Of a stretch of 35,177 nucleotides of DNA, positions 1 through 5,877 are shown one piece after another (the stretch's first letter is position 1; every line of letters starts with the position of its first letter). The notes beneath the pieces are model-generated. The model was not told where the DNA came from and ran no database searches. It saw nothing but the letters and a program-made list of their open reading frames with translations. Where the stretch lies: NCBI GenBank assembly GCA_018650645.1, contig JABIFP010000015.1, positions 1 to 35,177 on the forward strand, in the 5' to 3' direction. The position numbers and the translations under genes are program-made. Source of the stretch: Candidatus Magasanikiibacteriota bacterium (GTDB taxonomy: Bacteria; Patescibacteriota; Patescibacteriia; Magasanikbacterales; UBA922).

Positions 1-806
1 AATATTTTCTTATGAAAGTTTTTTTCTCCTGATATAAAATCCCAAAATTCCTTACCTATCAGTGATTTTGTTTCAAAATCCTTCATATTGTTTCGTATCT
101 GACTAGATATTCTATCTCGAGTACCATATGTCATACCAAGTAAAAAATCTACATTTGGTTCCTTCACATTATAGTCCTGTATAACATCATTTAGACTCTC
201 AACCATCCCCACATTCATTGTATTTGGCCCACTCTTTACCTGAATTAAAGTTAATTTGTCACCGTTTTTTTTCTGTATATCAGGCCGCTTCCCTCTATTC
301 CCAGTATCGTATTTTTTATCAACTTTTGTTGCCCCACATCTTATTAGTAGCTTTTCCACTGCATTACCCCATGAAGTCACAATGGATCTAGTAACCGTCT
401 GATATAAATTAAATTCCACTATACTTTGAGGGGTATTCAAATCTAAAACCTTCATCAAAAAAGGATTTATATCCATATTTTGGAAGCTAATACTTTCTAA
501 CATTTCGATCTGTCTCTTCAAAAAATCTCGCCCAACATAGGCAATCCAAGCTACATCTATATCAGTATATTGGGAGTATTCTTTCTTTACTTTTAATAAA
601 TCCTCTATCTGAAGATCACTCAATATTCTTTTTTTATTGCTTTTTATGATCAAACTTAATCTAGTAAAATCAGATTTTAAGAAATCTAGCCATTCATTCT
701 CAAAGTCTTCTGCTATAGAATAGGCTATGCCAGAGCCTACACCTTTAACTTGCCGACTCAATTCTGAAATCAATTCTTGCTCGTTGTTCTCTAGTTCATT
801 ACTCAT
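1..806 (-). CDS. Type II restriction endonuclease, PD-(D/E)XK fold, TdeIII/PmeII-like (partial, C-terminus cut by window edge)
   Basis: This ORF is absent from the track because it runs off the left edge. Reading leftwards from the ATG at 806 gives about 268 open codons starting MSNELENNEQ. Near residue 175 it has a nuclease signature: RGKRPD, then about 12 residues, then LIQVKSGPNTMN. This is the PD-X(n)-(E/Q)XK pattern with Gln in place of Glu. The 'KSGPNTMN' stretch recalls TdeIII/PmeII-type restriction enzymes, which cleave unmethylated DNA. The ATG overlaps the TGA stop of the upstream HTH gene (ATGA), so translation is probably coupled. The cognate methyltransferase is not in the window and would be expected further left. 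The nuclease call is fairly sure; the exact family is from memory of the motif. Confidence 0.72.
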   Translation of the reverse strand, partial: MSNELENNEQELISELSRQVKGVGSGIAYSIAEDFENEWLDFLKSDFTRLSLIIKSNKKRILSDLQIEDLLKVKKEYSQYTDIDVAWIAYVGRDFLKRQIEMLESISFQNMDINPFLMKVLDLNTPQSIVEFNLYQTVTRSIVTSWGNAVEKLLIRCGATKVDKKYDTGNRGKRPDIQKKNGDKLTLIQVKSGPNTMNVGMVESLNDVIQDYNVKEPNVDFLLGMTYGTRDRISSQIRNNMKDFETKSLIGKEFWDFISGEKNFHKKI

Positions 807-985
807 ACATTTTTCTTAGCTATTGTGTTTTGTAAGAATTGACTAAACTCTGATTTACTAATCCTAAATTCTTTTCCAATTTTGTGAGCCTGTAGTTTCC
901 CCGCTTTTATATAACGGTAAATTGTCATATTAGAAACACGAAGTTTTTCAGCCAACTCTTCTACCAGATAAAATTCTTTTTCCAT
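803..985 (-). CDS. Excisionase/MerR-type helix-turn-helix protein (HTH_17)
   Basis: A 60-aa protein that is essentially one winged-helix DNA-binding domain of the excisionase family: 'FYLVEELAEKLRVSNMTIYRY' followed by 'GKLQAHKIGKEFRIS'. Proteins of this type are excisionases of integrative elements or small transcription regulators. It is the first gene of a two-gene unit: its TGA overlaps the ATG of the restriction endonuclease by 4 bp. That position suggests either a controller protein for the restriction gene or a directionality factor for the nearby integrase; the sequence does not decide between them. No Shine-Dalgarno is visible, but a good promoter lies 40-70 bp upstream. Confidence 0.85.
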   Translation of the reverse strand: MEKEFYLVEELAEKLRVSNMTIYRYIKAGKLQAHKIGKEFRISKSEFSQFLQNTIAKKNV

Positions 986-1024
986 AGAATGATTTTAAAA
1001 AACTTGTTTTCTTACTCTTTTTAC

Positions 1025-1053
1025 AGAATACCACACTTCACAATGGTTAACAA
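1025..1053 (-). promoter_or_regulatory. Promoter for the HTH-restriction endonuclease pair
   Basis: On the minus strand TTGTTA (1048-1053) and TATTCT (1025-1030) are separated by exactly 17 nt. This fits a sigma-70 type promoter placed just upstream of the HTH gene and just past the integrase stop. Confidence 0.5.
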
Positions 1054-1062
1054 TTTATTCTA

Positions 1063-2199
1063 CTAATCTATCCGCTGAGCCATGATCTTCAACAGCTGTT
1101 CTTTACTTAAAGAAGCGATGTTTGCCGTTGTGAGATTATCAAATGAAATATCTTGCACAATTCTTGCCTGCTTTATTGGATCGATATGTCCGTACCCATA
1201 GCTTCCAAACGTAGTTCCTACATTCTCATGCCCTAAATTCTGACTAAAGGCTTTCTTCTGTATTTCTGTTAAAGGAAGCTTGGATATTTCACTCACTAAT
1301 AGATTTCTAAACGTATGCGGATGAAAATATTCTACTCCTGCCAGCTCAAAACGCTTTCTGAATATATTTCTAGCAGATGTAGTACTCTTCCAAAAAACAG
1401 GCCCTACTTCCCCATTGCTATAAAATCCTAGGTTATGTTTACCAACCTCTGTTTTTGTGGCGGGAAAAATAGGATCACCCAGATTAAAGGCTTTCTGCTT
1501 TTGGAGATATTCTACCCAATCCATAAAATACTGCTTGGCCTTATTATTTGGAATGGGCACAAAGACGGAAGTTATTCTTTTACTAAATTTTGTCTCCACA
1601 CCAAACTTTGGGTTCTGATCTATAATCATTGTCTCTTTATCAAAACACTTAATAGAAAGACTCGCAAGAGCAGAAATCCTTATACCTGTTAGAAGAGTAA
1701 GAGAAATAAGCGCTCTATCACGTAATTCAACCTCTGTTTTCCCTTCAATGTGTTCTATGACTTTTTTTACCTGCTCAATAGAGGGAAAGCGCGTGTTTTT
1801 ACTTTGAGTCGCTATCTTATTTTCTGCCTTGGTTAGGTTGAGATATTCTACATCTTGCTCATGTATTTTGGATTTATACCCATCTTGCTTTGATAACCAG
1901 ATAAAAAACGCCTTAAGATATCTGATGTTTGTATGGCAGTAAGATAAACTCACGGTACCTTCCCCATTCTTCTTTTGTTTCGATTTTAACCACTTCTTAA
2001 AATCAATGGCTTTCTGCTTACTAAATACACCAAAATCAGCTTGTCCTGAAAATTCTTCCCAAAGCCAAATTCCTTTTTCGTAACACCGAATGGTTTTTTG
2101 AGAATACTGTTTTGCATTCTCTAGATATATATAATAGTTTCTTTTGACTAGTTCATTTTTGTATTGAGTGGAGGGCATATATTTGTATATTAGTTTCAA
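1063..2199 (-). CDS. Tyrosine recombinase/integrase of the mobile element
   Basis: 378 aa. An N-terminal SAM-like core-binding domain (about residues 15-115, with 'YLENAKQYSQKTIRCYEKGI') is followed by a catalytic domain. The catalytic residues visible are the first Arg in 'LLTGIRISAL', the H-x-x-R box in 'HPHTFRNLL', the 'LGHENVGTT' His, and a Tyr in 'FGSYGYGH'. It catalyses site-specific strand exchange and probably mobilises the surrounding restriction/regulator cluster. Its neighbours are an excisionase-like HTH gene downstream and a HTH/zinc-ribbon gene upstream, both on the same strand. It is not similar in sequence to the 273-aa recombinase at 11427-12248, so the window holds two separate recombinases. 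Confidence 0.9.
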   Translation of the reverse strand: MKLIYKYMPSTQYKNELVKRNYYIYLENAKQYSQKTIRCYEKGIWLWEEFSGQADFGVFSKQKAIDFKKWLKSKQKKNGEGTVSLSYCHTNIRYLKAFFIWLSKQDGYKSKIHEQDVEYLNLTKAENKIATQSKNTRFPSIEQVKKVIEHIEGKTEVELRDRALISLTLLTGIRISALASLSIKCFDKETMIIDQNPKFGVETKFSKRITSVFVPIPNNKAKQYFMDWVEYLQKQKAFNLGDPIFPATKTEVGKHNLGFYSNGEVGPVFWKSTTSARNIFRKRFELAGVEYFHPHTFRNLLVSEISKLPLTEIQKKAFSQNLGHENVGTTFGSYGYGHIDPIKQARIVQDISFDNLTTANIASLSKEQLLKIMAQRID

Positions 2200-2239
2200 A
2201 TAGTTCTATTAGGACATTTAGGTTACACTCTTCACTACC

Positions 2240-2644
2240 TTATAATCGTTTTTGACATACCTTTATGAGTCTATTCATTTTTGACTTGCACACCCGACAC
2301 TTCGCTTTTTTCATTTGTTGATTTACTTTATTTTTACCAACTGTTTTTCCTGTTTCCACAATTCTTTCACTCCCTTCGTAAGCGGTTCTCGGCTTGCGAC
2401 ACTTGAAACAAAAATATTCATCTTCATTCAATTTACTTTTCTGGCTCTGTTGTTTTTCTTTGAAGAATTTCTTTAATTCTTTACCCATTATAAGAAGAGG
2501 CTTTTTTTCTATATCAATGGGTTTTAATCCTTCTCTTAACCACCGACCACAAGTCCTTCTATCTATAGAATATAATTGGGCAATCTCGCCAATTGAATAA
2601 CTTGCTTTTGATCTAATGAGTCCAACGTTATATTTATGTGACAT
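2240..2644 (-). CDS. HTH plus zinc-ribbon DNA-binding protein of the element
   Basis: 134 aa from the ATG at 2644 (MSHKYNVG). The track starts at a GTG at 2671, but GGGAGGAG sits directly before the internal ATG, so I prefer the shorter form. The N-terminal half is a resolvase-like helix-turn-helix ('YSIGEIAQLYSIDRRTCGRWLREG'); the C-terminal half has paired CxxC motifs ('FCFKCRKPR' and 'AKCRVCKSK'), consistent with a zinc ribbon. It probably helps integration/excision or regulates the element. The first 11 bp overlap the end of the 57-aa ORF upstream, so the two are likely co-translated. It lies 40 bp upstream of the integrase. Confidence 0.7.
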   Translation of the reverse strand: MSHKYNVGLIRSKASYSIGEIAQLYSIDRRTCGRWLREGLKPIDIEKKPLLIMGKELKKFFKEKQQSQKSKLNEDEYFCFKCRKPRTAYEGSERIVETGKTVGKNKVNQQMKKAKCRVCKSKMNRLIKVCQKRL

Positions 2645-2807
2645 ACTCCTCCCTGTTAGGCACTCCCTCACGAAGAAGACGCTGCTCTATTTTTTGTAGA
2701 GTGCTGAAAAATCCAAGAATGCTTTCATCAGCTTCTTGAATATCTTCTGGTTTAAGACTGAATGCCTCAACCAACCCTTTTTGTCGCAACTCTAAACTGG
2801 AGGACAT
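2634..2807 (-). CDS. Small acidic helical protein of 57 aa (below the track cutoff)
   Basis: An unlisted ORF, MSSSLELRQKGLVEAFSLKP... ending EEYVT. It starts at an ATG (2805-2807), has AAGGAG 10 nt upstream, and its stop overlaps the start region of the HTH/zinc-ribbon gene by 11 bp. It is predicted mostly helical and acidic, with no domain that I recognise. The coupling to the next gene is the best evidence that it is translated. It could be a partner or modulator of the DNA-binding protein. Its ribosome-binding site lies in the loop of an inverted repeat (2811-2838). Confidence 0.55.
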   Translation of the reverse strand: MSSSLELRQKGLVEAFSLKPEDIQEADESILGFFSTLQKIEQRLLREGVPNREEYVT

Positions 2808-2810
2808 AAA

Positions 2811-2838
2811 AAGCGGTCTCCTTTATGGAAAACCGCTT
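2811..2838 (-). promoter_or_regulatory. Hairpin carrying the Shine-Dalgarno of the 57-aa ORF in its loop, followed by a T-run
   Basis: On the minus strand AAGCGGT pairs with ACCGCTT (7 bp), with a 14-nt loop that contains AAGGAG. It is followed by TTTTT and then the ATG at 2807. It could act as a weak terminator or attenuator, or expose and hide the ribosome-binding site. Confidence 0.4.
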
Positions 2839-2839
2839 C

Positions 2840-2857
2840 TGCATATGCAATATTGCA
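2840..2857. promoter_or_regulatory. Two overlapping palindromes, probable operator
   Basis: TGCATATGCA (2840-2849) and TGCAATATTGCA (2846-2857) are both perfect palindromes. They overlap each other and the -35 element of the plus-strand promoter at 2853-2881, as expected for an operator of one of the element's HTH proteins. Confidence 0.45.
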
Positions 2858-2881
2858 AAATATTTTAAACTTCGCTATAAT
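2853..2881 (+). promoter_or_regulatory. Strong plus-strand promoter with no ORF downstream
   Basis: TTGCAA (2853-2858), a 17-nt spacer, and a perfect TATAAT (2876-2881). All annotated genes around it are on the minus strand, and the first thing downstream is a terminator at about 2921-2958. Confidence 0.55.
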
Positions 2882-2887
2882 GCATCT

Positions 2888-2958
2888 ACCCTAGTTTATG
2901 CGATTTTCCGTGTGAATGAGAAAGATGCCGTGTTACAAGCACGCGCATCTTTTTTTTA
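2888..2958 (+). ncRNA. Candidate ~70-nt small RNA with intrinsic terminator
   Basis: Between the promoter at 2853-2881 and the ImmA gene there is a compact unit that ends in a hairpin (AAAGATGCcGTG / CACgcGCATCTTT, loop TTACAAG) followed by eight T residues. The only plus-strand ORFs here are shadows. The RNA end would reach the 3' end of the ImmA-like gene on the opposite strand, so an antisense role is possible. The prediction rests on promoter and terminator only. Confidence 0.4.
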
Positions 2959-3591
2959 TTGTGGGACAAGTATCCCTGTATTTTTCAATCGATATACGAT
3001 GCTTTGATATGAAACCTGAAAATGATCTGAAAGAGTATTCATATCATTACACTGTTGATATTGCGCTACTAATTCGGACTTTGGCACTAAATACATTGCC
3101 GTAGCCATATCGGTAGCACCCTCAACAAGTCTGGTCACCATATCAAAAGGCAATGTTTCATAAGTTAGAAATGCATCAATAAACTGACGAAATTCGGGAT
3201 CAAGAAACTGTAAGACGTGAATCGTCTCGTGTATCTTGGTGAAACGCTGTCTTTTAACAGACGATCTATTTGTATTGTATAGAATGTGGAGATCAAACGG
3301 ATTATCAGGAGATGAGTCCCAAAAACCCTCTAGTTCTGGTTTACCAAAGTCGCGATTATCAAAAGGATGATAATGCAGAGCATATCCTGAAAGATATTCT
3401 TCAATGGGTTTTGTTGTAATGGGAAACTCGACACTCGCTGCTTGTCCGTAGATATCATCTATAAGTTCTTGAAAGTACGCTTCTAATCGAAAGTAATATT
3501 TCCAATATGTTGCTTTATCTGTCCTTGGAAACCTTTGGTCAGCATACTTATACCTTGCTATCTCTTGGTGCACTTTTGATAAAGTCAACAT
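2956..3591 (-). CDS. ImmA/IrrE-family zinc metalloprotease
   Basis: 211 aa with the zinc-protease motif HExxH in 'KIHETIHVLQFLD' and a likely third ligand in 'LVEGATDMAT' about 35 residues later. In this family the protease cleaves the XRE repressor encoded next to it and so derepresses a mobile element, as in the ICEBs1 ImmA/ImmR pair. Here it overlaps the 3' end of the XRE gene by 44 bp on the same strand, which supports that pairing. The C-terminus ('VSYQSIVYRLKNTGI') resembles the family's small C-terminal HTH-like segment. Confidence 0.85.
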   Translation of the reverse strand: MLTLSKVHQEIARYKYADQRFPRTDKATYWKYYFRLEAYFQELIDDIYGQAASVEFPITTKPIEEYLSGYALHYHPFDNRDFGKPELEGFWDSSPDNPFDLHILYNTNRSSVKRQRFTKIHETIHVLQFLDPEFRQFIDAFLTYETLPFDMVTRLVEGATDMATAMYLVPKSELVAQYQQCNDMNTLSDHFQVSYQSIVYRLKNTGILVPQ

Positions 3592-3904
3592 ACTTTAGTA
3601 CGTTATCCGCCTGCTCAACCGAGAGTCCACCATCGCTCCGTAATGCAGTTTTAAGTAAATAAAGACTTGGGCTATTGTCGTTCCCCTCAATGACTCCAAT
3701 ACGCTCAAAGAAATGTCTCAGTGTAAGGCCGAGACCAGTGGAAAGTGACTTTGCGGTTTTTAACCGTAAAGCAAGCTCATCGTACTGTCCATCTTCTAGC
3801 TTAGAAATATAAGCGAGAGAAAGACCTGATCTTCTATGGAGATCAGTAGCACTCAATCCTGCTTCTTCACGAAGCTGTTTGATGATTTTGGCTATTTTAC
3901 TCAT
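3548..3904 (-). CDS. XRE-family transcriptional repressor, partner of the ImmA-like protease
   Basis: 118 aa. Residues 5-60 form a lambda-repressor-type HTH ('IIKQLREEAGLSATDLHRRSGLSLAYISKLEDG'), followed by a helical C-terminal half of the kind that receives proteolytic cleavage or forms dimers. It starts with an ATG 14 bp from an inverted repeat that overlaps the transcription start of its own promoter, so autoregulation is likely. It probably sets the lysogeny-like state of the element at 1-4200. Confidence 0.88.
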   Translation of the reverse strand: MSKIAKIIKQLREEAGLSATDLHRRSGLSLAYISKLEDGQYDELALRLKTAKSLSTGLGLTLRHFFERIGVIEGNDNSPSLYLLKTALRSDGGLSVEQADNVLKYVDFIKSAPRDSKV

Positions 3905-3918
3905 ACAGGTTTGTATTT

Positions 3919-3932
3919 AGCTATAATTAGCT
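3919..3932. promoter_or_regulatory. Candidate operator for the XRE repressor
   Basis: AGCTA-TAAT-TAGCT is a 5-bp inverted repeat with a 4-nt spacer. It lies about 10 nt downstream of the -10 box of the xre promoter, over the predicted transcription start. Confidence 0.5.
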
Positions 3933-3939
3933 TATATCT

Positions 3940-3968
3940 AAGATACCAGATTACTTAACTGTAGTCAA
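3940..3968 (-). promoter_or_regulatory. Promoter of the xre-immA unit
   Basis: On the minus strand TTGACT (3963-3968), a 17-nt spacer and TATCTT (3940-3945). Confidence 0.55.
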
Positions 3969-4166
3969 GTCACCCTTTCCCCTAGTTGTGGACAGCCCAA
4001 TACCTCTACTATCATAGGGAGTCATGCGAGTTGATTATTATTCTGTTTCCTGATAAAATCACTTATATGAGCGAATAAGTGATTTAAAATGATATTCTTC
4101 CACAGTTCATCATCATGTGGTCTCTTGATCAATCGAAGTAGAGGTGGTATAAAGACTATCCCAAAC

Positions 4167-4193
4167 AAAAAGACCTCACAAAGTGTGAGGTCT
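4167..4193 (-). terminator. Intrinsic terminator for leftward transcription
   Basis: AGACCTCACA / TGTGAGGTCT, a perfect 10-bp stem with a 3-nt loop; on the minus strand it is followed by TTTTT. It would end the transcript of the 51-aa gene. Confidence 0.8.
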
Positions 4194-4199
4194 ATCTGC

Positions 4200-4223
4200 C
4201 CACCCCGAAAGGGGTGGCTTTTT
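4200..4223 (+). terminator. Intrinsic terminator for rightward transcription
   Basis: CCACCCC GAAA GGGGTGG followed by CTTTTT: a 7-bp GC-rich stem with a GNRA tetraloop. On the minus strand it also forms a stable hairpin. Confidence 0.8.
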
Positions 4224-4282
4224 CATTCCGTTATATTAAGGGATAACGAACAAAACCCTTTTTTAGTCTAAGAAATCTCAGA

Positions 4283-4438
4283 CTATTTCCGCTTAGGCTT
4301 GCTAGCGACCTTTTTTGATCTGCTAGCGCTTCTGCGGCGCATTGTTTCGACTGTGGCAGTCTTCTTCCGACGACGTGCCTTTTCAACGGTGATGAATTCA
4401 CCATTGATAGCGTCTCTTCCAACCTTCCAACTTGTCAT
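4283..4438 (-). CDS. Small basic protein of 51 aa (below the track cutoff)
   Basis: MTSWKVGRDAINGEFITVEK... continuing into a Lys/Arg/Ser-rich tail (RRRSASRSKKVASKPKRK). The pattern 'G-R-F/E-I/V-T-x-x-x-A' followed by 'TATVETM' resembles a widespread family of short basic bacterial proteins of unknown role, often mis-annotated as transporters. The basic tail suggests nucleic-acid binding, which is inference. The 63-aa track ORF 4231-4422 is a frame shadow of it. It is preceded by a ~320-nt structured region and a strong promoter, and followed by the terminator at 4167-4193. Confidence 0.65.
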   Translation of the reverse strand: MTSWKVGRDAINGEFITVEKARRRKKTATVETMRRRSASRSKKVASKPKRK

Positions 4439-4760
4439 AGACAAATATGGTTAGTTTCTGTTTCGTTCTATGCTTCCTCATTCGCATGAGTTCGTACCTT
4501 TAAGCAATGGGAGAAACGTCCCTCAGGATTTACACCCTGACCCACTCTTCATTTCGAACTGGAGAGCAGGTTCAGAGTGTAAAATAAAATCCACGACACA
4601 AGCAGACACTCAGGAGAATTCATTTTACTGAAACACTCCGTAGTTTGAGCCATCGGAGATACTTCTATCCCCAAGTGCCAGCTTATATAGCGGATTCATG
4701 TTTCTGGTAAACATATCTACTGTCCTCGGGCTCAATCGAAAACGATGATTTGTAACGAAC
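4439..4760 (-). other. Long structured leader or separate ncRNA upstream of the 51-aa gene
   Basis: A transcript from the promoter at 4767-4795 would run about 320 nt before the 51-aa ORF. Hairpins are visible at 4543-4564 (CTCTTCA ... TGGAGAG, 7 bp) and around 4508-4535 (TCAGG ... CCTGA). There is no long conserved-looking ORF; the 69-aa track ORF (4625-4834) crosses the promoter. I looked for tRNA, tmRNA, RNase P and SRP RNA signatures and found none. Confidence 0.4.
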
Positions 4761-4766
4761 GAGGAT

Positions 4767-4795
4767 ACTATACCATCTCTCAAAAAACAGTGCAA
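4767..4795 (-). promoter_or_regulatory. Promoter for the leader/51-aa gene
   Basis: Minus-strand TTGCAC (4790-4795), exactly 17 nt, TATAGT (4767-4772). Confidence 0.6.
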
Positions 4796-4900
4796 GAAAA
4801 CATACAAAGAAAAGCACTTAAATAAAAGTATCAACTGATTAGCTCTTCAATACGATCAATTGAATGTTCCAAATCATTGAGAATTGGTATCCAATCAAGA

Positions 4901-4928
4901 GTTCTGAAATCGTCCCGTAGGGCCCGCA
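4901..4928 (+). repeat. Dispersed 28-nt repeat, copy 1 (divergent)
   Basis: GTTCTGAAATCGTCCCGTAG... matches copy 3 at about 21 of 28 positions. It runs straight into the long hairpin at 4924-4968. Confidence 0.5.
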
Positions 4929-4968
4929 TAACAAAACACACCCCAAAAGGGTGTGTTTTGTTATGCGG
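4924..4968. repeat. 20-bp perfect hairpin
   Basis: CCGCATAACAAAACACACCC and its exact reverse complement flank a 5-nt loop (CAAAA). No T-run follows on either strand, so it is not a standard intrinsic terminator. It stands next to repeat copy 1. Confidence 0.8.
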
Positions 4969-4996
4969 ATTGGCGTACTCTTACCCTTAGGGTTCG

Positions 4997-5098
4997 ACCA
5001 CGCAACTGAGCGAAGCAAGAAGAAAGCTGGAAGCTTTATTCTTGTGAGCGAAGGCAGCGTGGATAGCGGAACGCAGTGGAGCGTCGTCCCGCCTGATG
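4997..5098. repeat. Compound imperfect inverted repeat
   Basis: CCACGC (4998-5003) pairs with GCGTGG (5067-5072). Inside, CAAGAAGAAAGCT pairs with AGCTTTATTCTTG around a GGA loop. The unpaired internal segments both read TGAGCGAAG, and a second GCGGAAC/GTCCCGC hairpin follows. The whole 4835-5158 stretch has no ORF that I believe. Confidence 0.55.
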
Positions 5099-5123
5099 AG
5101 GGTATTCTTCACAAATGATATTA

Positions 5124-5138
5124 GTGTATAATATACAC
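5124..5138 (+). promoter_or_regulatory. -10 box embedded in a 15-nt perfect palindrome, promoter of the 217-aa gene
   Basis: GTGTATAATATACAC is symmetric about its centre and contains a perfect TATAAT (5127-5132). Transcription would start about 20 nt before the ATG at 5159. No good -35 is visible, which fits an activator- or repressor-controlled promoter. Confidence 0.5.
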
Positions 5139-5158
5139 CACACATATTTAAATGCCAT

Positions 5159-5812
5159 ATGCAAAGATTTAGATTCATTTTATCACTCGCTCTTATACTC
5201 TCGATTGGGTTTTCCATATTTACGCCCCTCCCCACTCAGGCAGAGAAAGACAAATATGGGATGGAAACGGACCCAAACCATCCAAACTATCCTGATGACA
5301 CATTTTTAACTGAAGAGGCAAAGGACTATCTAAACAATCTAGACAATGAATCTCCACTTGGTGACAATCTAGGCCCAGGGATAATTGGAGACAACTGCGA
5401 CAAAACCTTCAGTAACAAATTGCGTTGTAATATACAAAATACAATTGACGATATTTCACGCATGCCCCAAGAATATAAAATCATGTTCTTTATACTATTA
5501 TTCGCTGTTTTATATACGATTCTTGGAGCAAAAAAACTATCCGTCAAGAATATAAATCGCATAAATAAGGTGCTCGCAATTGTTTCTCTTGTTCTTATGC
5601 TTCTATATCTAGGTGACGGGGAAAAAAGAAAAAAGCTATTACGATATTTTCATATTTTCCTTTTACTGATCCCATCTATTCCTATCATCACCCTATTGGC
5701 AGATAAAATGAGGATTCATAATGTGTACGTAAAAACTTTCCTCGGCGCATGCATGATGATTTTTATTCCAATACTCATAATTGTTGTCCTCTTACCAGCG
5801 GTTTATACATAA
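5159..5812 (+). CDS. Secreted-then-membrane protein of unknown function
   Basis: 217 aa. A clear signal peptide (MQRFRFILSLALILSIGF... cleavage near 'TQA-EK') precedes a ~75-residue acidic extracytoplasmic stretch with two Cys (about residues 79 and 89) that could form a disulfide. Four hydrophobic segments follow at about 108-125, 138-150, 163-180 and 192-215. I do not recognise the family. It could be a small holin-like or pilus-associated membrane protein, but nothing in the sequence shows that. Repeat copy 2 begins 5 bp after its stop. Confidence 0.65.
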   Translation: MQRFRFILSLALILSIGFSIFTPLPTQAEKDKYGMETDPNHPNYPDDTFLTEEAKDYLNNLDNESPLGDNLGPGIIGDNCDKTFSNKLRCNIQNTIDDISRMPQEYKIMFFILLFAVLYTILGAKKLSVKNINRINKVLAIVSLVLMLLYLGDGEKRKKLLRYFHIFLLLIPSIPIITLLADKMRIHNVYVKTFLGACMMIFIPILIIVVLLPAVYT

Positions 5813-5817
5813 ATAAC

Positions 5818-5845
5818 GTTCGAATGGCGTTCCATTAGTCCCGCA
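5818..5845 (+). repeat. Dispersed 28-nt repeat, copy 2
   Basis: GTTCGAATGGCGTTCCATTA... differs from copy 3 at about 4 of 28 positions. It sits in the 65-bp gap between the membrane protein and the HIT gene. Confidence 0.6.
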
Positions 5846-5877
5846 AAAATTACTTCGCTATATATTAAAAAATCATT

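Larger units (their letters stand above)
3969..4282. other. Intergenic stretch with hairpins, no gene seen
   Basis: No convincing ORF. It contains an 11-bp perfect hairpin at 4056-4085 (AAATCACTTAT, 8-nt loop, ATAAGTGATTT) without a clear T-run, then a pair of terminator hairpins at 4167-4223. It separates the xre/immA module from the next small gene and may be near the element boundary. Confidence 0.5.

Noticed and set aside
2825-3104. Plus-strand ORFs of 60 and 62 aa
   Set aside because: They overlap the sRNA-like unit and the ImmA gene antisense, run through the terminator hairpin and show no protein-like sequence.
4231-4422. 63-aa minus-strand ORF in the track
   Set aside because: It is a frame shadow of the 51-aa basic protein at 4283-4438, which has the family-like sequence.
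4439-4760. tRNA, tmRNA, RNase P or SRP RNA in the structured leader
   Set aside because: No cloverleaf, no CCA-type T-arm, no tag peptide frame and none of the conserved RNase P or SRP core motifs were found.
4625-4834. 69-aa minus-strand ORF
   Set aside because: It begins upstream of a good promoter that it would contain, has an odd composition and no ribosome-binding site; the region looks like an RNA leader.
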